Source of the DNA: Limonium bicolor
Taxonomy: Eukaryota; Streptophyta; Magnoliopsida; Caryophyllales; Plumbaginaceae
DNA: 64,000 nt
Reading direction: 5' to 3'
NCBI GenBank assembly: GCA_023374045.1
Contig: CM041777.1
Span: forward strand, 459,290,251-459,354,250
Shown: one piece after another, positions 48,830 through 59,036 of the stretch
Numbering within the stretch: position 1 is the stretch's first letter
How the letters are laid out: each line of letters starts with the position of its first letter
Position numbers and translations under genes: made by a program
The notes under the pieces: generated by a model
Database searches by the model: none
What the model was told of the DNA's origin: nothing
What the model saw: only the letters and a program-made list of their open reading frames with translations

Positions 48830-50290
48830 ATGGCAGGTAGACCACGAGGGAGAGGCCGTGGGCGCGGTACTGGAGATTTGGGTAACCAGGGCGATGATAC
48901 TACGGCGCAGACTATGGCTGAGGCAGTTGCAGCCGCCGTAGCCCAGTTGGTACCCGATTGGTTGCTGCTATTCAGCAAGGGCAACAGCCCGGAGTTCAGC
49001 CACCACCACCACCGCCACGAGAGACCAATTGGGTCAAGGCGTTGGCTGATCTGAGACCGCCATCATTCAATGGGGAGACTGATCCTCGAAAACTGGAGGC
49101 GTACATCTCCGAACTGGAGACCGCCTACGAGACCTTGGCAGTACCTGCTGAAGCTAAGGTCCGTCTTGCCGCCTACTACTTGAAGGGTACGGCGCAGAGT
49201 TGGTGGAAGTTGGTGAAGGAGGACAGGATGGCTGATCCTGACTTTGGTTGGAGGGAGTACACGGCTCTACTGCGAGCCAAGTACTACCCGGTACACGTGC
49301 AGGAGGCCAAGCGCCTCGAGCTGGACAGTCTGAAGCAGGGGGATAAGATGTCGGTTGATGACTACTATACCGCATTCACCGGCCTTATCCACCTGTTACC
49401 AGACCTTGGGTATTCGAACCGGGTGTTGGTGAACCGGTTCTACAATGGACTAAGCCACCGTCTCCGCTATGGGATGGGGCCAGCTGAGTATACCACCTTG
49501 CAGGTAATTAGAGTACCTTGTTGTGAATCCATTTATACCATGAGTGAATGTTAATGTGAGTTGGTAAGTTGTTTTTGCGGGGCATGACTGACATCCTAAA
49601 TTACAGGAGTGCTATCATGCCGCTGCTAAGGTTGAAATTACCGTCCGTCTGAGGGACGAGGAGAATGCGCACAAGCGCAAGGCCACCAACGAGGGCCAGA
49701 ATCAGCAAGGGTATGGGGGAGGAAAGAAAAAGAAACCCTACCCTCAGCCCCAGAAGGGCCAGTACCAGGGTGACAAGGGCCAAGCCCAGACCACCACATC
49801 TGATGAGCCACTGAAGCTCACGTATGCGTATGCGGCGAAGCCTCTACGCTCCTACCCGCCTAAGGGTAATTACTTAACCATGTGTATCTAGTTGAGGTGT
49901 ATGTTGTTGAGATGGAAAGTGAGTATTGATTGTGTGTTGTTATAGCAGCTAGCGCGGGTTCTGGACCGGAGCGCCACTTTTACTGTAAGTGGTGCAATGG
50001 AGACCACCCCGGCAAAGACTGCAAGGGGAATGATGTGAGGTGCCGTCACTGCCAGAAGATGGGGCACCGTGAGTTTGAGTGTTGGACGAACCCCAACGGC
50101 AGAAACTACAAGCCAAAGGGGCAGTGGAAGGGTAATACTACCACGACCACTGAAGGCCCGAAGGCGATTACTCAGCAGACTTCTGACAAGAAGTACACTG
50201 AATCCCAGAAGGGGAAGGCTACGGGGTCCGGCAAGGCCACCCTGAATGTGGTGGACCGGTCAGAGGCACCAGGATCCTCTTCGAGACCAG
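48830..50290 (+). pseudogene. gag: Gag of AlkB element, copy 2 (three exons, one frameshift)
   Basis: ATG at 48830, with the G/R-rich N-terminus intact (MAGRPRGRGRGRGTG). One T is missing near 48956-48959 relative to copy 1, so the capsid part (from about 48958) is in the next frame. Exon 1 ends at 49503, exon 2 is 49607-49865, exon 3 is 49946-50290. Introns, phases and both zinc knuckles are the same as in copy 1. The breaks in the two copies are at different places, so each copy is intact where the other is broken. Confidence 0.86.
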
Positions 50291-50434
50291 GTACCGCCTA
50301 AACCGTTAAATGAAAAAGTGATTGCTTACCGCATTTCATGCATGAGTGTTAGTGAGTCTAAATATATAACCACCTATGTAATGAGCTAAAGAGTCATGTG
50401 GAAAACACCTAAAGTTAGGCAATTTGAAACTTAG

Positions 50435-51174
50435 GAACCTTCAATATCTGCTATCCAATCCCGCCCACACCAAACCCTGAAGAAACCGCCATCGACATCA
50501 CCGACTTCCCATTGGAGCAATGTCAGGTTATCCAACCAGGTATGATACTTCTAGAGGGATACCTGACACCGGAAGCACAAATCCACATCATCAGACGATG
50601 CGATGAACTTGGAGCAAAACCAGGAGGGTTCTACACACCCGAGTACCCGAACGGAGCAAGGATGCAATTGAAGATGATGTGCATGGGTAAGGACTGGAAC
50701 CCTTACACCAAGTCATATCAAGAAGTACGAGCTGAAGATGGAGCAACAGTAACAAGTATACCAGAGGAGTTCCATGCGGTCGTTAACCACGCCGTGGGAA
50801 TTGCTCAGCAAGTTGAAACGGAATCAATTCCAAGTGTAAAAGCAGATCTATGCGTTGTAAACTTCTACCAGAAAGGTGGACGGTTGGGTATGCACCAAGA
50901 CAAGGACGAGTCACCCGAGTCTCTAAGTAAGGGAGTACCCGTGGTGTCTTGGTCCATTGGTGACACCGCAGTGTTTGTGTATGGCGAGCAGAAGCGTGCT
51001 GACCTCGCAAAGAAGCTATTGCTAAAATCGGGAGATGTATTAATCATGGGTGGGCAATCAAGGATGCTATACCATGGCATCAGAAAGATCAAACTGAATA
51101 CCGCACCGTCGGCAGTGATCAATGCCACACACATGAAACCCGGACGTTTGAATTTGACCTTCAGGCAGTTTTAA
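50435..51174 (+). CDS. Captured AlkB-type 2-oxoglutarate/Fe(II) dioxygenase (ALKBH1-like), intact copy
   Basis: Open from acceptor AG at 50433-50434 to TAA 51172-51174, about 245 codons without a stop. Counting from codon 50512 (220 residues), it shows the AlkB double-stranded beta-helix signature: NFY (117-119), HQDKDES with Fe ligands His128 and Asp130, third ligand His188 in LYHGI, and the 2-oxoglutarate-binding RLNLTFRQF end (Arg212, Arg218). The MMCMGKDWNP segment resembles plant ALKBH1-type proteins. AlkB enzymes oxidatively demethylate DNA or RNA bases; the substrate here is unknown. There is no early ATG, so it is probably made as a Gag-AlkB fusion by splicing (phase 1, Gly at the joint). 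It lies between gag and protease in both copies, so it is part of the element and not a stray insertion. Alternative: a passive passenger, but the motifs and open frame argue against long neglect. Confidence 0.93.
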
Positions 51175-51346
51175 GCCTTGTATAATTATGTGGTAACCAG
51201 TATGTATTAAGGATATTGTAAGTATGAATCATGGCGACTAAGCCAATGAATGTTGTAAAAAGAGTGTGTTAATGAATAAAGTGGAGTTGTTTGAATCATG
51301 TCAACCGTGTTGTTACCCAATACTTATTAGTTTGCCAATGAATTAG

Positions 51347-52779
51347 GCTGTGCACTCGGAACGGGAGGTACACTGAGTGTCTGCAATAAGGCAGAAGCCG
51401 GCAAGAGCGGCACAATCCTCACCGGTACCTTTCCAGTGAATGGCGTGGATGCATCGATCTTGTTCGACTCTGGAGCCTCACACACATTCATTTCGCTATC
51501 ATTTGCGAAGAGGCTGGGGTTAGATGGTGAAGAGATGCCAGACTTCGTGGTCACTCTCCCGTCGAAAGAGCGGATCAGATGTACCCGCTACTACCGAGAT
51601 GCTATTGTTCGAATCATGGATGAGGAGTTTCCGATCGACTTGATAGAGTTCGACGGACTGGGTTTTGATGTGATTGTCGGGATGAACTGGTTGGAGCGGT
51701 ACAAGGGTAGAATCCTATGTGCCGAGCATCGACTGCTTCTTAGGAGTCCATCTGGGGTTACTATATCATACCGCCAGAGGCCCAGGGAGCCTTCGACACA
51801 GATCATCACCGCCATGGCCATGTATCGTGAGTTGCGACGGGGAAATGATATATACCTCTGCTATGTCCAGGACATAGAGAGAGACCCTGAGTTTAGCCCA
51901 GATGTGCCGGTAGTGTCGGAGTTTCCTGATGTATTTCCTAAGGAACTGCCGGGCATGCCGCCAGCACGAGAGGTTGAGTTTGAGATTGATCTAATTCCGG
52001 GCACCGGACCCATTGCGAAGGCACCTTACCGTATGGCTCCAGCAGAGATGACAGAGCTCAAGGAGCAACTGAGAGACCTACTCGACAAGGGCTTTATCCG
52101 CCCTAGTGTGTCACCATGGGGAGCGCCGGTCCTCTTCGTGAAGAAGAAGGACGGTAGCCTCCGCCTATGTATTGATTATCGGGAGCTGAATGCTGTTACG
52201 GTGAAGAACCGTTACCCTTTACCACGCATCGACGATCTATTTGATCAGCTTAGGGGAGCATCAGTATTCTCCAAGATAGACCTACGTTCCGGATATCACC
52301 AGATTGCCATCCGTGACAGTGATATCGAAAAGACAGCCTTCAGAACTAGGTATGGGCACTATGAGTTCACCGTTATGCCGTTTGGCTTGTCAAATGCACC
52401 AGCAAAGTTCATGGACTTAATGAACCGTTTGTTCCAAGATCAGTTGGACAAATCAGTGGTAGTCTTCATCGATGACATACTTGTGTATTCGAAATCGAGA
52501 GGTGAGCATGAAAGCCACCTGAGAGATGTATTGCAGACGTTGAGAAAGAATCAGCTGTATGCTAAATTTTCCAAGTGTGAATTTTGGTTGAACCAAGTAT
52601 CATTCCTTGGACATGTGATTTCTGAGGCCGGGATCGCTGTTGATCCGGCAAAGATAGATGCAGTGCGCACCTGGCCTAGCCGAAGACAGTCACCGACATC
52701 AGGAGCTTCCTCGGTCTGGCAGGTTACTATAGGAGATTGTGAAGGACTTCTCCAGTGTCTCGAAGCCGATGACTTTTGA
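51347..52779 (+). pseudogene. pol: Protease and reverse transcriptase, AlkB element copy 2
   Basis: Exon from acceptor AG 51345-51346. Protease ([13 protein letters not shown] near 51460-51500) and RT run together without a break through FIDDIL and [11 protein letters not shown] one-base deletion near 52680 (CCTAGCCGAAG against CCTAGGCCGAAG in copy 1) shifts the thumb, and further small deletions follow near 52737 and 52774. The protease-RT join that is broken in copy 1 is intact here. Confidence 0.92.
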
Positions 52780-53159
52780 TGAAAAAGGATGCACCATTCG
52801 AGTGGACAGTCGACTGTGAGAGAGCTTTCACGAGTCTCAAGGATGCTCTGACATCTGCACCGGTTCTGACATTACCAGACGGTCCAGATGGTTTTGAGGT
52901 CTATTGCGACGCATCAGGCAGGGGTATGGGTTGTGTGTTGATGCAACACGGGAAGGTCGTGGCTTACGCCTCCCGACAGCTGAAGAAGCATGAGGAGAAC
53001 TACCCTACCCACGACTTAGAATTGGGGGCCATTGTCTTCGCACTGAAGATATGGCGACATCACTTGTATGGGGTAAGTGTGACGATTTATTCTGACCACA
53101 AGAGCTTGAAATACTTGTTCACTCAGAAAGAGTTGAACATGAGGCAGAGGGTGGGTTGA
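52776..53159 (+). pseudogene. pol: RNase H, AlkB element copy 2
   Basis: [14 protein letters not shown] start, then [36 protein letters not shown] and [14 protein letters not shown]. It ends at TGA after NMRQR, where copy 1 has two more bases (GAGAAGGTGG against GAGGGTGG). Further 1-3 base deletions near 53163 and 53190 separate it from the connection. Confidence 0.9.
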
Positions 53160-53412
53160 ATTCTGAATGATTATGATATCGATTTACAGATAAGGAGGGT
53201 AAGGCAAACGTGGTAGCTGACGCATTGAGTCGCCGAGCACACTCTCTCCATTCGCTAGTCTCTCATACTGGCTTGGTTGAAGAGGTGCGGAGTGCTCAGA
53301 TGACGGATCAGTATATGGTGGAAATTGACAGAAGCTTATTGATGGCACATTCGAGGGTCAGAAGTACGACTTCAGACTCCACGATGATGACCTGATTAGG
53401 CTTAATGGCCGG
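53160..53412 (+). pseudogene. pol: RNase H-integrase connection, copy 2
   Basis: [16 protein letters not shown] from about 53210, open to 53395. One base is missing near 53328 compared with copy 1, shifting the linker before the integrase frame opens at about 53413. Confidence 0.85.
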
Positions 53413-54717
53413 TTGTGTATACCGAGGAGTAGCGCTGAGCTGAAGGAGCGCATACTGAGTGAATCCCATTGTTCTACGACATCGATTCACCCCGGAGCTT
53501 CAAAGATGTATAAGGATATGAAACGTTATTTCTGGTGGGCTGGAATGAAAAAGGATGTGAATGACTATGTATTGAGGTGTCTCACTTGTCAGAAGGTCAA
53601 GTTTGAGCACCGACGGCCTGGTGGTATGGTGCAGCCAATGCCAGTGCCGGAGTGGAAGTTCCATGACATATCTATGGACTTCGTGGTAGGGCTTCCGCCT
53701 ACAAGGGGAGGTCTGAATATGATTTGGGTGGTAGTTGACCGACTGACCAAGGTGACTCGATTCATTCCGATGAAGGACACCTGGAAAGTGGCAAGATTGG
53801 CGGAATTATTCGATAAAGAGATTGTTAGACATCATGGTGTACCAAAGACGATAGTATCTGACAGAGATACCAGATTCTTATCCAGATATTGGAAGTCTAC
53901 ACGAGAGGCACTTGGTACTGAACTGAAATTGAGCACAGCGTTCCACCCACAGACAGATGGTCAGAGTGAGCGCACCATCCAGACACTTGAGGATATGCTA
54001 CGTGCATGTGCACTTGACTTTCAGACCAGCTGGATTGATAAGTTACATCTGATCGAGTTTAGTTACAACAACAGTTATCATGCATCGATCAAGATGTCTC
54101 CCTTCCAGGCATTGTACGGTAGACCATGCCGCACGCCATTATGCTGGGATGAGTCGAGTGAGACGGTCATTATAGGACCAGAGTATCTTGAGCAAGTTCA
54201 GGCAGAAGTTCGCCAGATCAGGGCTAATATGAAAGCAGCTCAGGATAGACAGAAGTCGTACGCAGATGTGCGCCGACGTGACTTGGAGTTCGCCGTGGGC
54301 GATCAGGTATTTCTTAGGGTATCCCCCATGAAGGGAGTATTTCGTTTTGGCCAGAAGGGCAAGTTGAGCCCGAAATATGTAGGTCCATATGTTGTGACGG
54401 AGCGGATCGGCCCGGTAGCTTATAGACTTGATTTACCCGCCGAGCTGGGCAAGGTACATGATGTATTTCATGTGTCCCAGTTGAAGAAGTATATGTCTCA
54501 TCCGTCTCATGTGCTTCAGCCGGAAAGGCTAACCTTAGAGCCAACCATGCGATCAGTGGAGACTCCGGTACGGGTTCTGGATACTAAGACTCGAGACACT
54601 CGCCATAAGTCCGTGAGACTGGTGAAGGTCCTCTGGTCTAACCAGGACGTTGAGGAGGCCACTTGGGAGCTGGAAGAAAAGATGAAGGCGAAGCACCCGT
54701 CATTGTTTGCTTCTTAG
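53413..54717 (+). CDS. pol: Integrase with chromodomain, AlkB element copy 2 (intact)
   Basis: 434 codons, unbroken. HHCC zinc domain (ESHCSTTSIH, CLTCQ), DDE core (ISMDFVVGLP, SDRDTRFL, DGQSERTIQ), KLSPKYVGPY region, [12 protein letters not shown] and the chromodomain-like end VLWSNQDVEEATWELEEKM, stop TAG 54715-54717. The start is where the frame opens; the native product is cut from a longer polyprotein. Copy 1 carries three short deletions in the same region. Confidence 0.92.
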   Translation: MCIPRSSAELKERILSESHCSTTSIHPGASKMYKDMKRYFWWAGMKKDVNDYVLRCLTCQKVKFEHRRPGGMVQPMPVPEWKFHDISMDFVVGLPPTRGGLNMIWVVVDRLTKVTRFIPMKDTWKVARLAELFDKEIVRHHGVPKTIVSDRDTRFLSRYWKSTREALGTELKLSTAFHPQTDGQSERTIQTLEDMLRACALDFQTSWIDKLHLIEFSYNNSYHASIKMSPFQALYGRPCRTPLCWDESSETVIIGPEYLEQVQAEVRQIRANMKAAQDRQKSYADVRRRDLEFAVGDQVFLRVSPMKGVFRFGQKGKLSPKYVGPYVVTERIGPVAYRLDLPAELGKVHDVFHVSQLKKYMSHPSHVLQPERLTLEPTMRSVETPVRVLDTKTRDTRHKSVRLVKVLWSNQDVEEATWELEEKMKAKHPSLFAS

Positions 54718-55040
54718 TGTTCATATGTATAGGGTACGGGGCGTACCCCTTTTAAGGGGGGTAGAGCCGTTTCGGTTATGGTTGTATACGACATGTATAT
54801 GTATACATTGTCTATGTTATGTTACAGACCGTTGTGTCTGAATGGTATTATGTGGTTTGGACCTTGAGTCCGTTGTGGTATTATGTGGTTGGACCTCGAG
54901 TCCGTTGTGGTGTAAGAATGATGGAAAGGTTGGTAATGATGTTTTGGAAGTGTGGTGTTATAAGATGTTTCCGTGTTCTAATAGTAAGATATGTGGGAAG
55001 TATGAACTTTGGGGACAAAGTTCTTTTAAGGGGGGTAGAT

Positions 55041-58000
55041 TGAAATACCCCAAACCTTGGTATGTTGGTTAAACATTAAAACATGATTTATTAAGACTAA
55101 AAAGAGTCTTAGAAACCTTAGTAAACAAATTTAAGCAAAAGGAAACACAAATGTGCTTTAAAGTCAATAAGAGCCAAAATGTGCTCTAAGCTTGGGATAA
55201 ACTTGAGTAAGACCTAATGAGCTTACCAAGACCTCATTTATATACTAATGAACATATTAAACCAATTACCAAAGAAAACCAAGCTTGAAAACAAGTTAAA
55301 ACAAAAATGTGCTTTAAGAAGTCTTAAAGCACGTTTTTGAAAAATTGTCTTGTAAATGAGTTTTGAATGGCTAAATGTCCATCATTACTCTTAAATATAT
55401 ATGTGTACTATATAGTATCACATTTGGGTGGCTATATTAGTGGGAAATCAAAAATTTCACTTCTAAGTGCCTTGTTTAGGTGAATAGTACTTTTTATAAG
55501 CTAGTTTATAACATATGTTGTATTAAGTAATTAAATTGACAAACAAAGACTATAATACCCTCATAATAATAAGGGGGCCGGTTTTCCTTAAGTGTGGTGA
55601 CTCACCACTCTCTTATTAATGTATTAAGTAAGTAAAGATAAGTAAATAAACTTACTTTTTACTTTATAAGTATAAATATCTCTTAAAAGCAAATTCTATC
55701 TTCACTCTCATTTCTTTCCTTCATTCACACGGTTTCCCACCTCTCTTCTTCCTTCTTCCTTGTTCTCTCTCGGTAATACTACTACCACCATGGAAGTTCC
55801 AACTTTGACCACTTGCTAAATCTAGCTCACTTGTCCAAATCAAAAAAAAGACCACCAATCTCTTCCTCTCATCAAGCTCTTCATTCCTATCTTCTCAAAA
55901 CTCCAAGAGCTCCATTTCGGTGCCAAGGTGTTCTACCATTGAAGGAGCTTGAGCTTGTATTTTTACATATTGTTACTCTCCTTGGCTTCTAGGTAAGGAA
56001 TCTCAAATAAAAACTTCATTTCCTCCTTGTTTTTGTCATGTCCGAAAATACACATTGAAGGAGCTTTTTATGTGACTTTGTTCTAGCTTCATTCCAACCC
56101 TTCATGGACTAGGTGGAGTCCTCTCTTGCTAGATATTCAAACTCTCTTCAAAGAGCAAGGTAAAACAACTACATTAATGTTTTTGAAACAATGTAAAACT
56201 AGGGTTTACAATGAGATGGAGCTTATAGCTTGAATACTCATTATAATGTTTGTATATTGTTTAGAACTTGTCAAAGGATCAAGTACCCTATCGGTTTTCT
56301 AAAGGAAACAAGAAAGAAGTTATTTTGCAAAAGAGGTAAATCTACTAACCTAATGTTGTTTTAATGCCTTAGGAGAAATGAGCTTATGAATGCTTATTAA
56401 AACTACCTAAAGAGCCAATGGTGAATGACTTAGTAAAGTGTTCCCAAGAGCTTAGTAAAAGGCATATGAGTTGTTGAGTGTATTTGCAGGTTAAAGGCAA
56501 ATATATTGTGGAAATTCAGTGTTTATGATTTGTGCATTTTAAGGGCCTAAGAGCCATGTCATTTAAGGGCCTAAGTGCCATGCAATTTAAATTGTGCACT
56601 ATATTGTGATGTAGTGCCTTGTGAGTGAAGTTTGTGTATAATAAGTACTTGATGGATTTTTAGTGTTCTTGGTTGTTTGTTGGTAAAAACAATGTGTTTT
56701 GGTTTAGTAATGTTCTAGGAGAACCTATGTCGAAATTTAGGTAACGAATGTGAAGTTCTAGGTGTTAAAATGGATTTGATAAGTTAAGGAGTATTTAAAA
56801 TGGTTAAGTGTTGTTCTTGTGTAGGAAACACGCATTAAGGTGATTTGGGGATGTAACAAGGACTTAGGCATGAGCTTGAGATTTTAGTATGTACCAAAGC
56901 CATTTTGGACTTAGGTAAATACTTAGGCAAACTTTGGTAAATTAAGGAGAAAGTGTACACTAGGAAAGAGTTCCAAGAATGATGTAAGGAGTAGGTTGGT
57001 AAGAAATAATGCTTAAGAGATGATGTTAGGATGAGGAGAAAGCATTTTGGGATAGTAGTTTTTATAGGTAAGAAAAACCATTTAGGAACTTAATGTAAAA
57101 TGTTGTAAGTGTTGGTGGATTTTACAAGGAACATGAGTGACAAGTAAAACATGGAATTATGAGTGTTTAAGATGATATTATGACACTAGAATATACCTAG
57201 GAACGTTTGGTAAGTTTTTACAATCAATGGTGGCTTTGGTGAAATTTGGCTAAGTGTTTAGAGGGTTTTAAAGGTGAGAATTTTGCCTTGTCCGAACTTC
57301 CGTCCGGACATGGAAGCTCGGACAGGCTCTGTTGGGCAAGGATTTTTCACTCTCGAACTGTGTCCGAACTTCGGAAAGTCCGGACACAAGTTCGGACGTC
57401 CCTGTTGCTTTCCTTAGAATTATCCTCGAACTGTGTCCGAACTTGGGAAGTCCGGACACATGTTCGGACATATAGAATTCTGCTTTGGATTTTCCTCGAC
57501 TCATGTCCGAACTTCCGAAGTCCGGACACAAGTTCGGACATGTGTCTGTTTTGGGTTTAAAGTCACGGCTTGTGTCCGAACTTGGACACTCGGACACAAG
57601 TTCGGACAGGCCACTATATGGACCAAAAATTATTGTTTTAAGATGGGAATTGTTACCTAAAAATAGTAGTTGGTTAGTAAAGATATTATAAGGTTATGTG
57701 AGACATGTTAGGTGGGTTTTAAAGGCAATTAAAAGGATGAAAAGATGTAACAAGTGTAAAATAAAAGTAAACTAGTAATGTGAGTAGATAATGTTAATAA
57801 TGGATTAGTGCGTTAATTAACCGACGTTACTAATGTGTATAGGATTCTCTCAAGGTGGAAACGAAACGAGGCAAGGACCAAGGTATGGTTTTCTTGCAGT
57901 CTGTTGCCTACCGGTTTACACCGGCTTGGGTGTGTTGTTGCTTCTGCGTGTTACGACCTTATAAGACTAAGGCATGAAAAGAGTTTACAGTTGTTATACA

Positions 58001-59036
58001 TTATGATGTTGTAAGGTTATGACTCCTTTCCCTTGGTTGTCTAACAAGACCTAAATGTTTGCTTGTATGTGACTTAACAAAATGTTGTGTGATCACTAAC
58101 AAGTGCTAAGGGGGGAGTGAGGAGTCCGGTTGTTCCGGCCACGCTGTGATGGATGGGGGTCGATATCATATCCGGTTCGGCTCTCTTGGTGTATGTATAG
58201 GTGGTATTCCAATTTGGTTTCTACCTTCCCTTAGCTTATCCAAAGCTAGATACTGACTCACGTCGGGCCATAGGGGCATACGTATGTTATTTCGGTGTGC
58301 TTGGGATTACTATATCCGACACACCTTTGGTATAAGTTAACCGTTCTATATAACCGACGGTAACGAGGATGGTAACGAGCTTAACATGGGATTGGTAAAA
58401 ATCCCTAGGCTCTCATGGTATACTAACTATGGTGGAAGGTTCCTTGTGAGAACCGATTTTATGGTGTTATGTATTGATGTTGTGGTGCTATGCAATTTCC
58501 CTTGCTATGCTATGGTATATATATATATATGTTGGATGTTCTAAAATGAATGCCATGTTATTATGACAATTGGTTGCGCGTATCCCGGTAGTCGATGGGC
58601 TGCGCGTTAGCCATACCAGCAAAGGTGCTGACCCCCTCGGGGGCTCCATATTTTATTGCAGGATGAGGATCGAAGAGGCAGAGTGGCTCTAGGTCCTAGG
58701 TTGTTGATATACTTTTGGATAAGTAGGTTGTTGAGCCCGGGATGCGCCTGTGCTCCCGAGGCGTTACATTTGATACCGTTGTTATACAGTGTTGGATGAT
58801 TATGGTTGGAGATGTGTTGTAAATTAAATACTCGGTATGGTTGGTTATGTTTATATATGGATGTTAGTTACTATGCTCGGGAGTCTGATCATCAGACCGA
58901 TACACTTGTATTTATTCTGCCTAGTTAACCACGTGGGTGGTTAACGGCGTTGTAACACAAAAGCGAATAGTTATTGTTTGGTTGGTTGTTTCCGCTGCGA
59001 TTTCGGTAGATGATAGGGCGTTGTAGGGGTGTTACA
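55041..59036 (+). repeat. LTR3 of the AlkB-element array
   Basis: 3,996 bp. Close to LTR2, with several extra single-base losses in its last third: AACCGGGGGAG reads AAGGGGGGAG near 58108, ACGCGTGTG reads ACGCTGTG near 58143, and T runs are shorter near 58653 and 58770. Ends GGGGTGTTACA at 59036, next to an unrelated flank. Confidence 0.95.
57290..57608. repeat. Palindrome array in LTR3
   Basis: Five units matching 36441-36760 and 46858-47177. Confidence 0.95.

Larger units (their letters stand above)
34197..59036 (+). mobile_element. Three-LTR, two-internal tandem array of an AlkB-carrying Tekay-type retrotransposon
   Basis: The order is LTR1 34197-38187, internal 1 38188-44614, LTR2 44615-48610, internal 2 48611-55040, LTR3 55041-59036. 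The repeat period is about 10.42 kb. The two internal regions and three LTRs are nearly identical. Each internal region has an iMet-type PBS, a gag split by introns, an AlkB-type dioxygenase ORF, PR, RT, RNase H, integrase with chromodomain, and a polypurine tract. There is no 5-bp TSD: left flank is ...GGAGAC, right flank ATTTC..., and the two flanks belong to different LTRs. Such arrays usually arise by unequal recombination between LTRs; an assembly expansion is possible. Confidence 0.93.
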
